Assembly: GCA_022844125.1 (NCBI GenBank)
Contig: JALHMI010000001.1
Span: forward strand, 186,001-250,000
DNA length: 64,000 bases
Source: Pirellulales bacterium
Lineage (GTDB): Bacteria; Planctomycetota; Planctomycetia; Pirellulales; PALSA-1355
Direction: 5' to 3'
The position numbers were made by a program, and so were the translations under genes. The notes under the pieces were generated by a model, which was not told the DNA's origin, ran no database searches, and worked only from the letters and a program-made list of their open reading frames with translations. Below are positions 8,420 through 17,880 of the stretch, piece after piece. How positions within the stretch are numbered: the first letter of the stretch is position 1; each line of letters begins with the position of its first letter.

Positions 8420-11400
8420 ATGCGATTCTCTGCACGACACACGATCGCTCTGACAGTCTTCATCGGTCTGCAATGCGCGTCGGCCTGCGCCGCGCCGCAG
8501 ACCGCCCCGCCGCCGGGCCTGCGCGAAAGCACACCAAGCGTCCATGCCCTGGTCGGAGCGAAGATCGTCATCTCGCCCGACGAGACCATCGAGAAGGGAA
8601 CGCTCGTGGTGCGCGACGGCGTGATCGTCGCTGTTGGCGAAAAGGTGGAGACACCGGCCGACGCTCGCGTCTGGAACCTGAGCGGCAAGACGCTCTATCC
8701 CGGGCTGATCGATGCCTACGGTGAACTCTCGAGCGAGGTCTCGCAGAGCGCGCTCAAGAGCGGCGCGGGCGCGAGCTACTGGAACGCGAACGTTGTGCCG
8801 CAGGCCAGCGCCGCGCGGGTTTACAGCGGCGACTCGGCGACGAACAAGAAACTCCGTTCACAGGGAATCACCGCGCGGCTGGTCGCGCCGACGTATGGCA
8901 TTGTCAAAGGCACCAGCGCGCTCGTAACCACGGGCGACGGCACGGGCCAGGACGTGATCCTGAAAGAACAGGTCGCCCTGCACCTCAAGCTCACAACCAA
9001 TCGCGGCGCGGGGGGTTATCCCAACTCGCCAATGGGCGCGGTCGCGCTCGTGCGGCAGGCGTTTTACGACGCAGGCTGGTACGGCCAGGCCTGGGAGGCG
9101 TTCGCTCAGCATCCGGAATTGGAGCGGCCCGAGCGCAGTGACGCCCTGGAAGAGCTGCGCGGCTATCTCGGCAAGACTCCGCCGGTGGTGATCGACGCGA
9201 GCAACGAGCTGTACTTCTTCCGCGCCGATCGCGTAGGCAAAGAGTTCAACCTGAACGTGATCGTGCGCGGCTCGGGCGACGAGTATCGCCGCCTCGACGA
9301 GGTAAAGGCCACCGGACGAGCCGTGATCGTGCCGCTGAATTTCCCGAAGCCGCCGAACGTGGCGACTCCCGAGGCGGCGATGAATGTCGAGCTCGAAAGC
9401 CTGATGAGCTGGGATCTCGCGCCGGAGAACGCCGGCCGACTGGCGAAAGCCGGCGTGAAGATCGCCCTGACTTCGCATGGGCTGAAAGATCCAGGAGCGT
9501 TTCTCGGCGCGGTTCGCAAAGCGGTCAAGCGCGGACTGGATCCGAGAACTGCGCTCGCGGCGCTAACCATCACCCCGGCAGAACTCTATGGCGCCGATCG
9601 ACTTGGCACGCTGGCCGCCGGCAAAGCGGCCAACATCATCGTCGCGGATGGCGAGTTGTTCGGCGAGAAGACCAAGCTGCTCGAAACCTGGGTCGATGGC
9701 ACACGCTATGAAGTCGCAACCGAACCGGAGGCCGACATTCGCGGCACCTGGACCATCGAAGTCGCCAAGCCCGGCCCGGAGAAACAAACCGAGAAGCAAA
9801 CCGTCTCGCTGGAGCTTGGGGGCAGCCCGACAAAGCTTTCGGGCAAGCTCGTGCAGGGTGAGAAGTCGACGAAGCTAATCTCGCCCGAACTCAGCCATCT
9901 GCAATTCGGCACGTCGTTCAAAGGCGAGCCGCTCGCGGCCGAAGGCATCGTTCAGCTCAGCCTCACGATCGCGCCGGGCAAAGAGGGCGCAACGCCCTCG
10001 GCCGTGGGCAGTATCGTGTGGGCCGATGGCCAGAAAACAGACGTGACCGCGCTGCGGACGGCCGGACCAAAGTCCGAAGCAGAGCAGAAGGCTGCCGACA
10101 AAGCCGAAGCGGAAAAGAATGACGAATCCAAGCAGGAAAGCGCCGACCAGCAGCCCAAGAAAGAAGACGGCGACAAGAAAGACGAAGCGAAGCCGGAAAA
10201 GGATCTTGGCCCGGCGATCAGCCAGGTGAACTTCCCGCTGGGTGCATACGGCCGCGCGAAGCAGCCCGAGCAACCGGCAGTGGTCGTGTTTCGCGGCGCG
10301 ACGGTCTGGACCTGTGGCCCCAGCGGCAAGCTCGAAGGCGCTGATGTCATTGTCGAGGCGGGCAAGATTAAAGCTGTCGGCAGCGGCCTCCCCGTTCCCG
10401 AGGGGGCACTGGTGATTGACGCCGCGGGCAAGCACATCTCGCCGGGGATCATCGACTGCCACTCGCACATTGCCACCGACGGCGGTGTGAACGAATCGGC
10501 GCAGACGATCACGGCCGAAGTCCGGATCGGCGACTTCGTCGATCCCAACGACATCAGCATTTACCGGCAACTGGCCGGCGGTGTGACGGCTTCGAACATC
10601 CTGCACGGCTCGGCCAATACGATCGGCGGGCAGAACCAGGTGCTCAAGTTCCGCTGGGGAGTGGGCAGCGAGGAAATGAAGTTCGCCGCCGCGCCCCAGG
10701 GAATCAAGTTTGCCCTCGGCGAAAACGTCAAGCAGAGCAACTGGGGCGCGCGCAACACCAGCCGCTACCCGCAATCCCGGATGGGCGTGGAACAACTCGT
10801 GCGCGACGCGTTCGAGGCCGCCAAGCGCTATCGGGCGCAGTGGGACGCCTGGAATCGCACGAAAGTGGGCCTGCCGCCACGGATCGACCTGGAGCTCGAA
10901 GCCCTGGCCGAAGTGGTCGAAGGCAAGCGGCTGATCCATTGCCATTCCTATCGCGGCGACGAGATCCTCGCCCTGATCCGCACGTGCGACGACTTTGGCA
11001 TCAAAATCGGCACGTTCCAGCACGTGCTCGAGGGCTACAAGGTCGCCGACGCGATTGCTAAGCACGGCGCCGGCGGCTCGACGTTCTCCGACTGGTGGGC
11101 CTACAAGTTCGAAGTCTACGACGCGATTCCGTACAACGGCGCCCTGCTGCACAATGCCGGTGTTGTCGTCTCGTTCAACTCCGACAACGCAGAGCTCGCC
11201 CGCCGGCTGAATCTCGAAGCGGCCAAAGCCATGCGTTACGGCAACGTCTCGGCCGAGGAGGCCCTGAAGTTCGTCACGCTCAATCCGGCCAGGCAGCTCG
11301 GCATCGACAAGCACGTCGGCTCGCTCGAGCCCGGCAAGGACGCCGACCTCGTCGTGTGGAGCACTTCGCCGCTCTCGACCATGACCCGCTGCGAACAAAC

Positions 11401-11623
11401 CTGGGTCGACGGCCGGCGTTATTTCGAACTGAACGACGACGCGCAGCTTCGCCAGGAAGCCGCCGAGCTGAAGGCCAAGCTCGTGCAGCGCGTGCTGGCC
11501 TCGGGCGAACCCGCCGCGGCGCCGGGCGAAGGCGATGGGGATCGCTGGCCGCGCGAGGACCTGTTCTGCGGACATCACGATCACGGCGATCACCAACAGA
11601 ATCACGATCATCACGAACAATAA
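8420..11623 (+). CDS. Secreted double amidohydrolase-like protein (two tandem domains)
   Basis: About 1067 residues from the ATG at 8420, which opens a signal peptide (LTVFIGLQCASACAAP). Two amidohydrolase (imidazolonepropionase-like) domains follow. In the first (about 40-440) the metal motif is GLIDAYGE instead of GLIDxHxH, so both histidines are lost. After it comes a beta-rich region and a charged Lys/Glu/Asp linker (about 560-600). The second (about 620-1030) keeps GIIDCHSH near residue 680 and LIHCHSYRGDE near 840, so it may bind metal. The tail is rich in His and Asp (GHHDHGDHQQNHDHH). Family activity is hydrolysis of cyclic amides or peptides; the substrate here is unknown. A paralogue follows 13 bases after the stop. 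Confidence 0.85.
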   Translation: MRFSARHTIALTVFIGLQCASACAAPQTAPPPGLRESTPSVHALVGAKIVISPDETIEKGTLVVRDGVIVAVGEKVETPADARVWNLSGKTLYPGLIDAYGELSSEVSQSALKSGAGASYWNANVVPQASAARVYSGDSATNKKLRSQGITARLVAPTYGIVKGTSALVTTGDGTGQDVILKEQVALHLKLTTNRGAGGYPNSPMGAVALVRQAFYDAGWYGQAWEAFAQHPELERPERSDALEELRGYLGKTPPVVIDASNELYFFRADRVGKEFNLNVIVRGSGDEYRRLDEVKATGRAVIVPLNFPKPPNVATPEAAMNVELESLMSWDLAPENAGRLAKAGVKIALTSHGLKDPGAFLGAVRKAVKRGLDPRTALAALTITPAELYGADRLGTLAAGKAANIIVADGELFGEKTKLLETWVDGTRYEVATEPEADIRGTWTIEVAKPGPEKQTEKQTVSLELGGSPTKLSGKLVQGEKSTKLISPELSHLQFGTSFKGEPLAAEGIVQLSLTIAPGKEGATPSAVGSIVWADGQKTDVTALRTAGPKSEAEQKAADKAEAEKNDESKQESADQQPKKEDGDKKDEAKPEKDLGPAISQVNFPLGAYGRAKQPEQPAVVVFRGATVWTCGPSGKLEGADVIVEAGKIKAVGSGLPVPEGALVIDAAGKHISPGIIDCHSHIATDGGVNESAQTITAEVRIGDFVDPNDISIYRQLAGGVTASNILHGSANTIGGQNQVLKFRWGVGSEEMKFAAAPQGIKFALGENVKQSNWGARNTSRYPQSRMGVEQLVRDAFEAAKRYRAQWDAWNRTKVGLPPRIDLELEALAEVVEGKRLIHCHSYRGDEILALIRTCDDFGIKIGTFQHVLEGYKVADAIAKHGAGGSTFSDWWAYKFEVYDAIPYNGALLHNAGVVVSFNSDNAELARRLNLEAAKAMRYGNVSAEEALKFVTLNPARQLGIDKHVGSLEPGKDADLVVWSTSPLSTMTRCEQTWVDGRRYFELNDDAQLRQEAAELKAKLVQRVLASGEPAAAPGEGDGDRWPREDLFCGHHDHGDHQQNHDHHEQ

Positions 11624-11636
11624 AGCGACCACGATC

Positions 11637-12983
11637 ATGAATCGATTTACTCTTGCCGGTTTGCTTTCGCTCGCGCTGTTCGCGGTAACCACAGCAGTTG
11701 CTTCGCCCGAAGTGCCCGGCGCTCCGCAAAGCGGCCCCATCGCGCTCGTCGGCGGAACCGTGCATCCGGTGAGCGGACCGGCGATCGAAAGGGGCATCGT
11801 GCTGTTCGACGCCGGCAAGCTCGTGGCCGTGGGTCGCGACGTCGAGATTCCTGAGAAGGCGCAGCGCGTCGACGTCACCGGCAAGCACGTCTATCCGGGC
11901 CTCATCGACGCCAACAGCCAGGTCGGCCTGGTCGAGGTTTCAAGCGTCCGCGGCAGCGTCGACACGAGTGAAACGGGGCTCGTCAATCCGAACGTGAAGG
12001 CCGAAGTGGCCGTGAATCCCGACAGCGAACTGATTCCGGTCGCGCGTGCGGGCGGGGTCCTCACCGTGCTCACGGTTCCCAGCGGCGGACTGATCACGGG
12101 GCAATCGGCTTGCATCCAGCTCGACGGTTGGAGCTGGGAGGATATGTGTCTGAAGAGCGGCGTGGGCCTGCACATTACCTGGCCACGCATGCAGCCGGTC
12201 GCAGCCTGGTGGGTCGAAGAGAATGCCGGAGAGCAGACCGAGCAGCGGGATCGCGCTTTGAAAACGCTTCGCACGGCGATCGACGATGCCAAGGCCTATG
12301 CCAAGGCCAGGCAAGCCTACGCCGACGGCAAGGGTCCGCAACCTGAGTACGACACGCGTTGGGAGTCGATGCTGCCGGTGCTGGCAGGCCAGATGCCCGT
12401 GTTCATCGAGGCCGAGGACATCCAGCAGATACAAGCCGCGATCGCATTCTGCGACGCCGAAGGGCTCAAGCCCGTGATCGTGGGCGGGTACGACGCGCCC
12501 AGTTGCGCCGCCCTGCTCAAGAAGCACGATGTGCCCGTGATCGTGGGCGGCGTGTTTCGGATGGCGGTGCGCGGTAGTGAAGCCTACGACACTGGCTATT
12601 CGCTGCCCGCGCGGCTGAAGGAAGCCGGCCTTCGCTTCTGCATCGCGGGCGAGCTTGGCGGGGCATCGAGCGGCGGACCCTCGAACGTGCGGAACCTGCC
12701 GTTCCATGCAGGCGTGGCCGCGGCTTATGGGTTGCCGGCGGACGAGGCCCTCAAGGCGATCACGCTTTATCCCGCGCAGATACTCGGCGTCGCCGACCGG
12801 CTCGGCTCGCTCGAGGCGGGCAAGGACGCCACGCTGATCGTCACCACCGGCGATCCGCTCGAAACCCCCACGCAGATCACGGCGGCTTATATCCAGGGGC
12901 GCACGGTCGATCTGAACAACCGCCATAAACGGCTGTGGGAAAAGTACAAGGAGAAGTATCGCCGGCAGGGGATCGAACAGTAG
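11637..12983 (+). CDS. Secreted amidohydrolase-like protein with altered metal motif
   Basis: About 448 residues with a signal peptide (FTLAGLLSLALFAVTTAVA). The fold is amidohydrolase-like, with an N-terminal beta region (LVGGTVHPVSGPAIERG) and a C-terminal LGSLEAGKDATLIV segment. The metal motif reads GLIDANSQ instead of GLIDxHxH, so the canonical histidines are missing, as in the first half of the upstream fusion protein. It may be a non-catalytic or substrate-binding partner of the upstream protein. The start at 11637 is chosen because it opens the signal peptide and lies just after the upstream stop. The two genes are surely co-transcribed. Confidence 0.83.
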   Translation: MNRFTLAGLLSLALFAVTTAVASPEVPGAPQSGPIALVGGTVHPVSGPAIERGIVLFDAGKLVAVGRDVEIPEKAQRVDVTGKHVYPGLIDANSQVGLVEVSSVRGSVDTSETGLVNPNVKAEVAVNPDSELIPVARAGGVLTVLTVPSGGLITGQSACIQLDGWSWEDMCLKSGVGLHITWPRMQPVAAWWVEENAGEQTEQRDRALKTLRTAIDDAKAYAKARQAYADGKGPQPEYDTRWESMLPVLAGQMPVFIEAEDIQQIQAAIAFCDAEGLKPVIVGGYDAPSCAALLKKHDVPVIVGGVFRMAVRGSEAYDTGYSLPARLKEAGLRFCIAGELGGASSGGPSNVRNLPFHAGVAAAYGLPADEALKAITLYPAQILGVADRLGSLEAGKDATLIVTTGDPLETPTQITAAYIQGRTVDLNNRHKRLWEKYKEKYRRQGIEQ

Positions 12984-13119
12984 CGGATCAACCGAGTTCG
13001 ACCTGTCGATTGCCATTGACCCCACTGGGCGATTGTTCCAGAATTCTCCGCAACTTCGCCAGCAAGGAATGCTGGCGTAACATCTCGCTTGCGAGCGTAC
13101 CAGCACGGGAGCACGTGCC

Positions 13120-14061
13120 ATGTATCAGGGACGACGCGTGGTGTCGGTGACACCTTACGGCCGGCATCGCTACGTCGAGATTCTTGCTCGGCACCTGCTC
13201 AACCTGCGACCGCTTATCGACGAGCATCACTTCTGGGTGAACACGGACGACGCGCACGACCTGGCCTTTGTGCAGGGTCTGGCTGCCGCGTATCCCGCCT
13301 TCTTCAAGCTGGTGTACGACAGCTCGCGCTATTCCAAGAAGCAGTGCGTGCCGCGGATCTGCTGGTTCTGGCAGAAGTGCGACGAACTGGATTCGCTGTA
13401 CCTGAAGTTCGACGACGACCTGGTGTGGATCGACGAGGGCGCGGTCGAGCGATTGCTCGAGTTTCGCCTGGCGCACCCGGAATACTTGTGCGTATTTCCG
13501 AACACGGTCAACAACTCGCTCTGCTCGCACCTGCATCAGAAGATTGGTTTGCTGCCCGATTCGCCGGCTATCGAGTACGAATGCCTGGGCCAGGTGAGCT
13601 GGAGCCGCTGGCAGACGGCGCGCGATTGTCACGAGACGTTCTTCCGGCTGCACGTTGCCGGCGAGCTCGATCGCTACCGACTCGACGATTGGGTACTCAA
13701 GGACTACGAACGGTTCAGCATCAATGCAATGTGCTGGCTGGGCAGCGACCTGGCCGAACCGGCCAAGCGTTTCGAAAGCGACGACGAGGCCTGGGTCACC
13801 GAAATCGTGCCGCGCGAAGTCGAACGACCGTGCTGTATTGTGGGCGACTCGCTGGTGGCACACTTCGCTTACGGTCCCCAGCGGGACGGTTTGGAACTGG
13901 CATGCGACGCGCTAGCGGCCTACAAGGCACTCGCGCCGAGCGAGCATCACGAACAGATTCAGCGCCTGCTCCCCAAGCAGCCTGCGCCGACATTCGGCAA
14001 GCGAGTGCGCAACCTGCTCGCCACATGGCGACAGCCGGACTACGCAGCCCGCAGTGCCTAG
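13120..14061 (+). CDS. Putative glycosyltransferase-like protein
   Basis: A 313-residue soluble protein that begins VVSVTPYGRHRYVEILARHL. Its most telling motif is KFDDDLVWIDEGAVERLL at about residues 90-107, a DxD-like acidic cluster in a GT-A-like context, with a segment of Trp/Arg residues (VSWSRWQTARDCHE) downstream. GGGAG nine bases upstream of the ATG at 13120 supports the start. I do not recognise a named family. Glycosyltransferase is an inference from the DDD motif and the overall pattern. It stands alone; its last codons overlap the first unit of a 28-bp tandem repeat. Confidence 0.6.
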   Translation: MYQGRRVVSVTPYGRHRYVEILARHLLNLRPLIDEHHFWVNTDDAHDLAFVQGLAAAYPAFFKLVYDSSRYSKKQCVPRICWFWQKCDELDSLYLKFDDDLVWIDEGAVERLLEFRLAHPEYLCVFPNTVNNSLCSHLHQKIGLLPDSPAIEYECLGQVSWSRWQTARDCHETFFRLHVAGELDRYRLDDWVLKDYERFSINAMCWLGSDLAEPAKRFESDDEAWVTEIVPREVERPCCIVGDSLVAHFAYGPQRDGLELACDALAAYKALAPSEHHEQIQRLLPKQPAPTFGKRVRNLLATWRQPDYAARSA

Positions 14062-14127
14062 CAGCAGTATCTCAGCCCGCAGTGCCTAGCAGCAGTATCT
14101 CAGCCCGAAGCGCCAGCGAGGGTATCT
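14045..14127. repeat. Tandem 28-bp repeat, third unit diverged
   Basis: Units at 14045-14072 and 14073-14100 are identical. A third at 14101-14127 keeps both ends (CAGCCCG and TATCT) but carries AAGCGCCAGCGAGGG in the middle. The stop codon of the upstream gene (14059-14061) lies inside the first unit. Confidence 0.85.
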
Positions 14128-14216
14128 ACCACGGGATCCTGTCTGCTCAACAGACCTCTTTGCGTCTTTATGTAGGGAGAGTCAAGCGGCGGGATACCCT
14201 CGCTGGCGCTTCGGGC
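14103..14216. repeat. Perfect 24-bp inverted repeat (GCCCGAAGCGCCAGCGAGGG family)
   Basis: Arms 14103-14126 and 14193-14216 are exact reverse complements separated by 66 bp. The arm resembles the cores at 3192-3372 and 3418-3485. No gene lies between the arms. It occupies the space between a plus-strand and a minus-strand gene that converge here. Confidence 0.85.
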
Positions 14217-14339
14217 GACGATTGAGCGACAATTCTTGTCGATAGCTCTGTCGCTTCACAAAGACCAGCAACACGGGTGGCTGCTTCGCAGCACCCGTGG
14301 CACGCGCGCGAACAAGCCTCATCGAGCCGAGTATCGCAA

Positions 14340-15071
14340 CTAGGCAAAATCCTGCCAGGTTGGCTTGATCACGAGCTCCGGAATGTGAGCTCGGGGCGGC
14401 AAGAGCGCCACCATCAGCACCGCGTCGGCCACATCTTGTGGATAGAGAATCTTCGCGCGATGCTCGGCCGAGACCGGCGTGGGGCGGCCGTCGAGCAGCG
14501 GCGTGTCCACCTCGCCGGGGCAGATGCTCGTGACGCGGATGCCGTTCTTGCCCTCTTCCAGTCCGGTGATCGTACCCAGCGCCGTAAGCGCGAACTTCGA
14601 AGCGCAATAAGCCACTCCGCCCAGAATGCTTGCCCGCAGACCGGAGACAGAATCCATGTTGACGATCAGCCCGCCGCCTGCTGCCCGCATTCCCGGAATG
14701 ACCGCGCGCATGCAATTGAACGCGCCCGTGGCGTTGATCTTCATGACCTCATCCCAGGTTTCCGGCGGAATGTCGGCCATCGTGCGCTGGGGCGTATTGA
14801 TGCCGGCGTTGTTCACCAGGATGTCGATCTGGCCGAATTGCTTGCGCGCCCAATCGAACAGCTCTGCCACGCTGGCCCGATCGGCCACGTCGACGGTGTG
14901 CGTGAGAATTGGCGGATCACCTTTCCAGGCATCGGCCGCAGCACGAAGTTTGTCCTCGCGGCGGCCCGCGATCGCGACGCGACAACCCTCGGCTGCAAAA
15001 CTGGCGGCAATCGCCTGACCAATTCCGGTTGCTCCCCCCGTAATCACTGCCGTTTTGCCTGCCAGTCGCAT
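14340..15071 (-). CDS. Short-chain dehydrogenase/reductase
   Basis: A 243-residue classical SDR. The cofactor motif TGGATGIG is at residues 11-18, NNAG is near residue 88, a serine precedes the active site, and the catalytic YCASK follows (residues about 152-156). PGEVDTPLL closes the cofactor site. This is an NAD(P)-dependent oxidoreductase; the substrate is unknown. It stands alone between a repeat cluster and the divergently transcribed RDD operon. Length and motifs fit the family fully. Confidence 0.9.
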   Translation of the reverse strand: MRLAGKTAVITGGATGIGQAIAASFAAEGCRVAIAGRREDKLRAAADAWKGDPPILTHTVDVADRASVAELFDWARKQFGQIDILVNNAGINTPQRTMADIPPETWDEVMKINATGAFNCMRAVIPGMRAAGGGLIVNMDSVSGLRASILGGVAYCASKFALTALGTITGLEEGKNGIRVTSICPGEVDTPLLDGRPTPVSAEHRAKILYPQDVADAVLMVALLPPRAHIPELVIKPTWQDFA

Positions 15072-15258
15072 GCTGCCACCTCGCCGCTGGATTCAAGAAC
15101 CGCCGGCGATCGCTTTGCTGCCGGCGCAAGAGTTGAAACTTAAGCGGCTGGCCGGCGCAAGGCAAGAGGCTGCCTATTCGCCGATTGTGTGAGGCTGTGC
15201 TACGAGCCGAGGATTGCCCGGCCCCCTCGGCTTGCGGCAGTTCGCCCAGCCGCGAATA

Positions 15259-16122
15259 ATGAGTGGCATGCCGCAGCCCCCGCGCCAACTCGATTCGCGC
15301 ATCGAGATCGTTACGCCCGAGAACATCGCGTTTCATTACGTCGTGGCGGGACCGTTTCGCCGCCTGCCGGCATACATCATCGATTGCCTGATCTGCACCA
15401 CCGTGCTGGTCGGCAGCCTGATCGGCATTTCATTCGCGTTCGGTTCAGCAGGGATGTTTGCCATTGGCTTCGGCATCTGGCTGCTAATTGCCTTCGCCGT
15501 GAGCTGGTTTTATTTCGGGCTGTTCGAGACCTTCTGGAACGGACAAACGCCTGGCAAACGGATGATGGGCCTGCGCGTGCTGAGCGTGACCGGTCAGCCG
15601 ATCAACGCCATGCAGGCCATCCTCCGCAACATTCTGCGGGCGGTCGATGCGATGCCGGTCCTAGGGTCGGTGGCGATTGGAATCCCGCTGTACATGGTGG
15701 CGCTGTTGGCCGCCGCGGCGAACAGTCGCTATCAACGTCTGGGCGATCTGGCGGCGGGAACGATGGTCGTGGTCGAACGTCGCAGCAAGCTGCGCGGCCT
15801 GTCGCAACTCAGCCATCCGGACGTGGTTCGCCTGGCGCTCGATCTGCCGCGGAGCCTGGCGGTGAATCGAGGTATGGCCCAGGCCCTGAGTTTGTACGTA
15901 GCGCGGCGAGATCGAATCGCCCCGGCCCGCCGGTACGAGATCGCGCGCACGCTGAGCGAGCCGCTGGCCGAGCGGTTCGGTCTGCCGAGGGATATCAATC
16001 CCGATCTCATGCTGTGTGCGCTTTACTACCGCACGTTCATTGCGGACACCGCCGGTAGCGCGGTGCTGTCGCCCGAGTCCGAAGCCGCCGAGATGGCTGC
16101 GGCGGAGGTGTCGGTCCGATGA
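15259..16122 (+). CDS. RDD family membrane protein, first gene of the MoxR/DUF58 operon
   Basis: About 287 residues. After a short N-terminal stretch comes FRRLPAYIIDCLICTTVLVG, which contains the Arg and Asp residues that name the RDD family. Three membrane segments, a TPGKRMMGLRVLSVTG motif and a C-terminal cytosolic part follow. The ATG at 15259 is used; an ATG at 15268 is also possible. It overlaps the next gene by ATGA at 16119-16122. RDD proteins are usually of unknown role, some being linked to Na+/H+ antiport. This operon context recurs in many bacteria. Confidence 0.87.
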   Translation: MSGMPQPPRQLDSRIEIVTPENIAFHYVVAGPFRRLPAYIIDCLICTTVLVGSLIGISFAFGSAGMFAIGFGIWLLIAFAVSWFYFGLFETFWNGQTPGKRMMGLRVLSVTGQPINAMQAILRNILRAVDAMPVLGSVAIGIPLYMVALLAAAANSRYQRLGDLAAGTMVVVERRSKLRGLSQLSHPDVVRLALDLPRSLAVNRGMAQALSLYVARRDRIAPARRYEIARTLSEPLAERFGLPRDINPDLMLCALYYRTFIADTAGSAVLSPESEAAEMAAAEVSVR

Positions 16123-17090
16123 AAGTCGCGCAACTGTTGGAACGCCGCAAAGTCCGCTGGTCCGAGCTCGAGGCGATGTGCCGCGAACTGGAGAACGGAC
16201 ACTCACGCAGATTGGGGGCGGTGGGCGTGCTCAGGTTCGCCAGTGCTTATCGCAGCGCCTGCGCCGATCTGGCGCTGGCCGACGCCTATCAGCTTCCGCC
16301 CCACACCGTGCAGTATCTGCACGACCTAGTCGGTCGCGCGCATAACCAGCTCTATCGCAGCCGGCTGTTTCAATGGCAGACCTGGGCGCATGAAATGTTC
16401 CGCCGGGTGCCGACGATGATCTTGTTCGATCGGGCAGCCTGGCTGGCCTTCGTGATCTTCTGGGGAATCTTCTTCGCCTCCATGGCGCTGGCCTATTCGT
16501 CGCGAGAGTTCAGCCTCGAAGTGATTGGCGAAGAGGCGATGGAAACCTACCAACGAAACTTCTCGCAGCCGATTGCCGGCCGCAGTTTCGAGGATTCGTC
16601 GATGATGGGCGGGTTCTACGTTTACAATAACGCCAGCATCGGCCTGCAATGCTTCGCCGCAGGCTTGCTGCTGGGTGTGGGCGGTCTGTTCATCACGGTG
16701 TCGAACGCCCTGCAACTGGGCGCCGTCTTCGGCTTCATCTTCACCACTCCCAGTCGCGGTAACTTCATCGAGTTCGTAACCGCGCACGGTCCGTTCGAGC
16801 TCACCGCGATCGTGCTTTCAGCAGGGGCCGGCATGCGGCTTGGCTTCGCCATCGTCGATACGAACGGACTCTCGCGGATGGCCTCGCTGCGCAAGGCAGT
16901 CGACCGGGCGATGCCCACGGCCGCCGCCGCGGTGGTGTTGTTTTTCCTGGCCGCCGTGATCGAGGGCTTCCTCTCGCCGTCGGACGCACCCTATGCCGTC
17001 AAAGCGGGTGTTGCGATGCTCAGCACGGCCATGCTCGTGTTTTACATCGTCGTGCTGGGACTGCGGGGGAGGATCGTCGATGCGGATTGA
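16119..17090 (+). CDS. SpoIIM-like (stage II sporulation protein M family) membrane protein
   Basis: A 323-residue protein. A helical cytosolic N-terminal region (about 1-100) is followed by several membrane segments (WLAFVIFWGIFFASMALAYS, FAAGLLLGVGGLFITVSNAL, AAAVVLFFLAAVIEGFL and TAMLVFYIVVLGL). HGPFELTAIVLSAGAGMRLG is characteristic of the SpoIIM/DUF95 family. Outside Firmicutes the family is not tied to sporulation and typically sits with RDD, MoxR and DUF58 genes, as here. Its start overlaps the RDD stop (ATGA) and its end overlaps the next start by 11 bases. Confidence 0.87.
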   Translation: MKVAQLLERRKVRWSELEAMCRELENGHSRRLGAVGVLRFASAYRSACADLALADAYQLPPHTVQYLHDLVGRAHNQLYRSRLFQWQTWAHEMFRRVPTMILFDRAAWLAFVIFWGIFFASMALAYSSREFSLEVIGEEAMETYQRNFSQPIAGRSFEDSSMMGGFYVYNNASIGLQCFAAGLLLGVGGLFITVSNALQLGAVFGFIFTTPSRGNFIEFVTAHGPFELTAIVLSAGAGMRLGFAIVDTNGLSRMASLRKAVDRAMPTAAAAVVLFFLAAVIEGFLSPSDAPYAVKAGVAMLSTAMLVFYIVVLGLRGRIVDAD

Positions 17091-17880
17091 TCAAACCCGA
17101 GTGGCCATTCGCCAGCGCACCTGGCTCGACAATTTGGACCTGGCGCTGCATTTCATTCGGATGAACTTTCGCGGTTGCCTGGGAGCGGCCGCGGCCGGCG
17201 CGGCGCCATTCGTCCTCGTCAACGCGGTGCTGGTGGCAGCAGCGCTCGGAGATACCCTCAGCGAGGGCTTTGAGTTCGATATGTTCTTCTTGAGCACGCT
17301 GCTGGTGCTCCTCGAAGTCCCGCTGGCGACCGCGCCGCTCACGTTGCTCCTAGGGCAAGTGATGTTTGTCGAGCAGCCCAGCCCCGGCAAGATGATGCGC
17401 GATCTCACGTCGAGCCTGCCGCAACTCCTGCTGTACCAGGTCGTGCTGCGCATCCTGCCGGTCGTCACGTTGCCGCTGGGGTACGCGATCTGGCCGTATT
17501 TGAACGAGATCATCCTGCTCGAGCGCAACCCGCTGGTGAGTCGTCCAGGCCAGCTCTCGACACGCAAGCGGAGTTCGCTGCTGCACGCCGGGGGCAGCGG
17601 AGACTACGTCATCCGCGCGATTGGCGCGAGCATCATCTCCCTGCTCCTGATCGGGGCGATCTGGACCGCCTCGGTGATGCTGCTGAACATGCTGTTTGGG
17701 CTGCAATTGGGCCGCCTGGGCCAGATCGTGCTGTTCCAGTGCACGATCTGGACGGTGGTGATGTATTTCACCGTGGCGAGATTTCTCACCTACCTGGACC
17801 AGCGCATACGCAACGAGGGCTGGGAGGTCGAACTTGCACTCCGTGCCCAGCGGCAGCGATTGTTGAGGCAAATCGCATGA
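17080..17880 (+). CDS. Membrane protein of the MoxR/DUF58 operon, function unknown
   Basis: About 266 residues with several membrane segments, among them FVLVNAVLVAAALG, FFLSTLLVLLEVPLATAPL, IISLLLIGAIWTASVMLLNM and IVLFQCTIWTVVMYFTVA. The C-terminal tail is basic. The ATG at 17080 lies inside the last codons of the SpoIIM-like gene, which gives tight coupling, and its stop overlaps the next start (ATGA at 17877-17880). I do not recognise a named family. Position alone suggests a structural role with its neighbours. Confidence 0.8.
   Translation: MRIDQTRVAIRQRTWLDNLDLALHFIRMNFRGCLGAAAAGAAPFVLVNAVLVAAALGDTLSEGFEFDMFFLSTLLVLLEVPLATAPLTLLLGQVMFVEQPSPGKMMRDLTSSLPQLLLYQVVLRILPVVTLPLGYAIWPYLNEIILLERNPLVSRPGQLSTRKRSSLLHAGGSGDYVIRAIGASIISLLLIGAIWTASVMLLNMLFGLQLGRLGQIVLFQCTIWTVVMYFTVARFLTYLDQRIRNEGWEVELALRAQRQRLLRQIA

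Noticed and set aside
9875-11884. A 669-codon minus-strand frame through the amidohydrolase genes
   Set aside because: Antisense shadow of the fusion protein. Rich in Arg/Asp/Val with no motif.
16119-17090. Evidence for sporulation
   Set aside because: The SpoIIM-like family is widespread in non-sporulating bacteria together with MoxR/DUF58 genes. No other sporulation gene is present.
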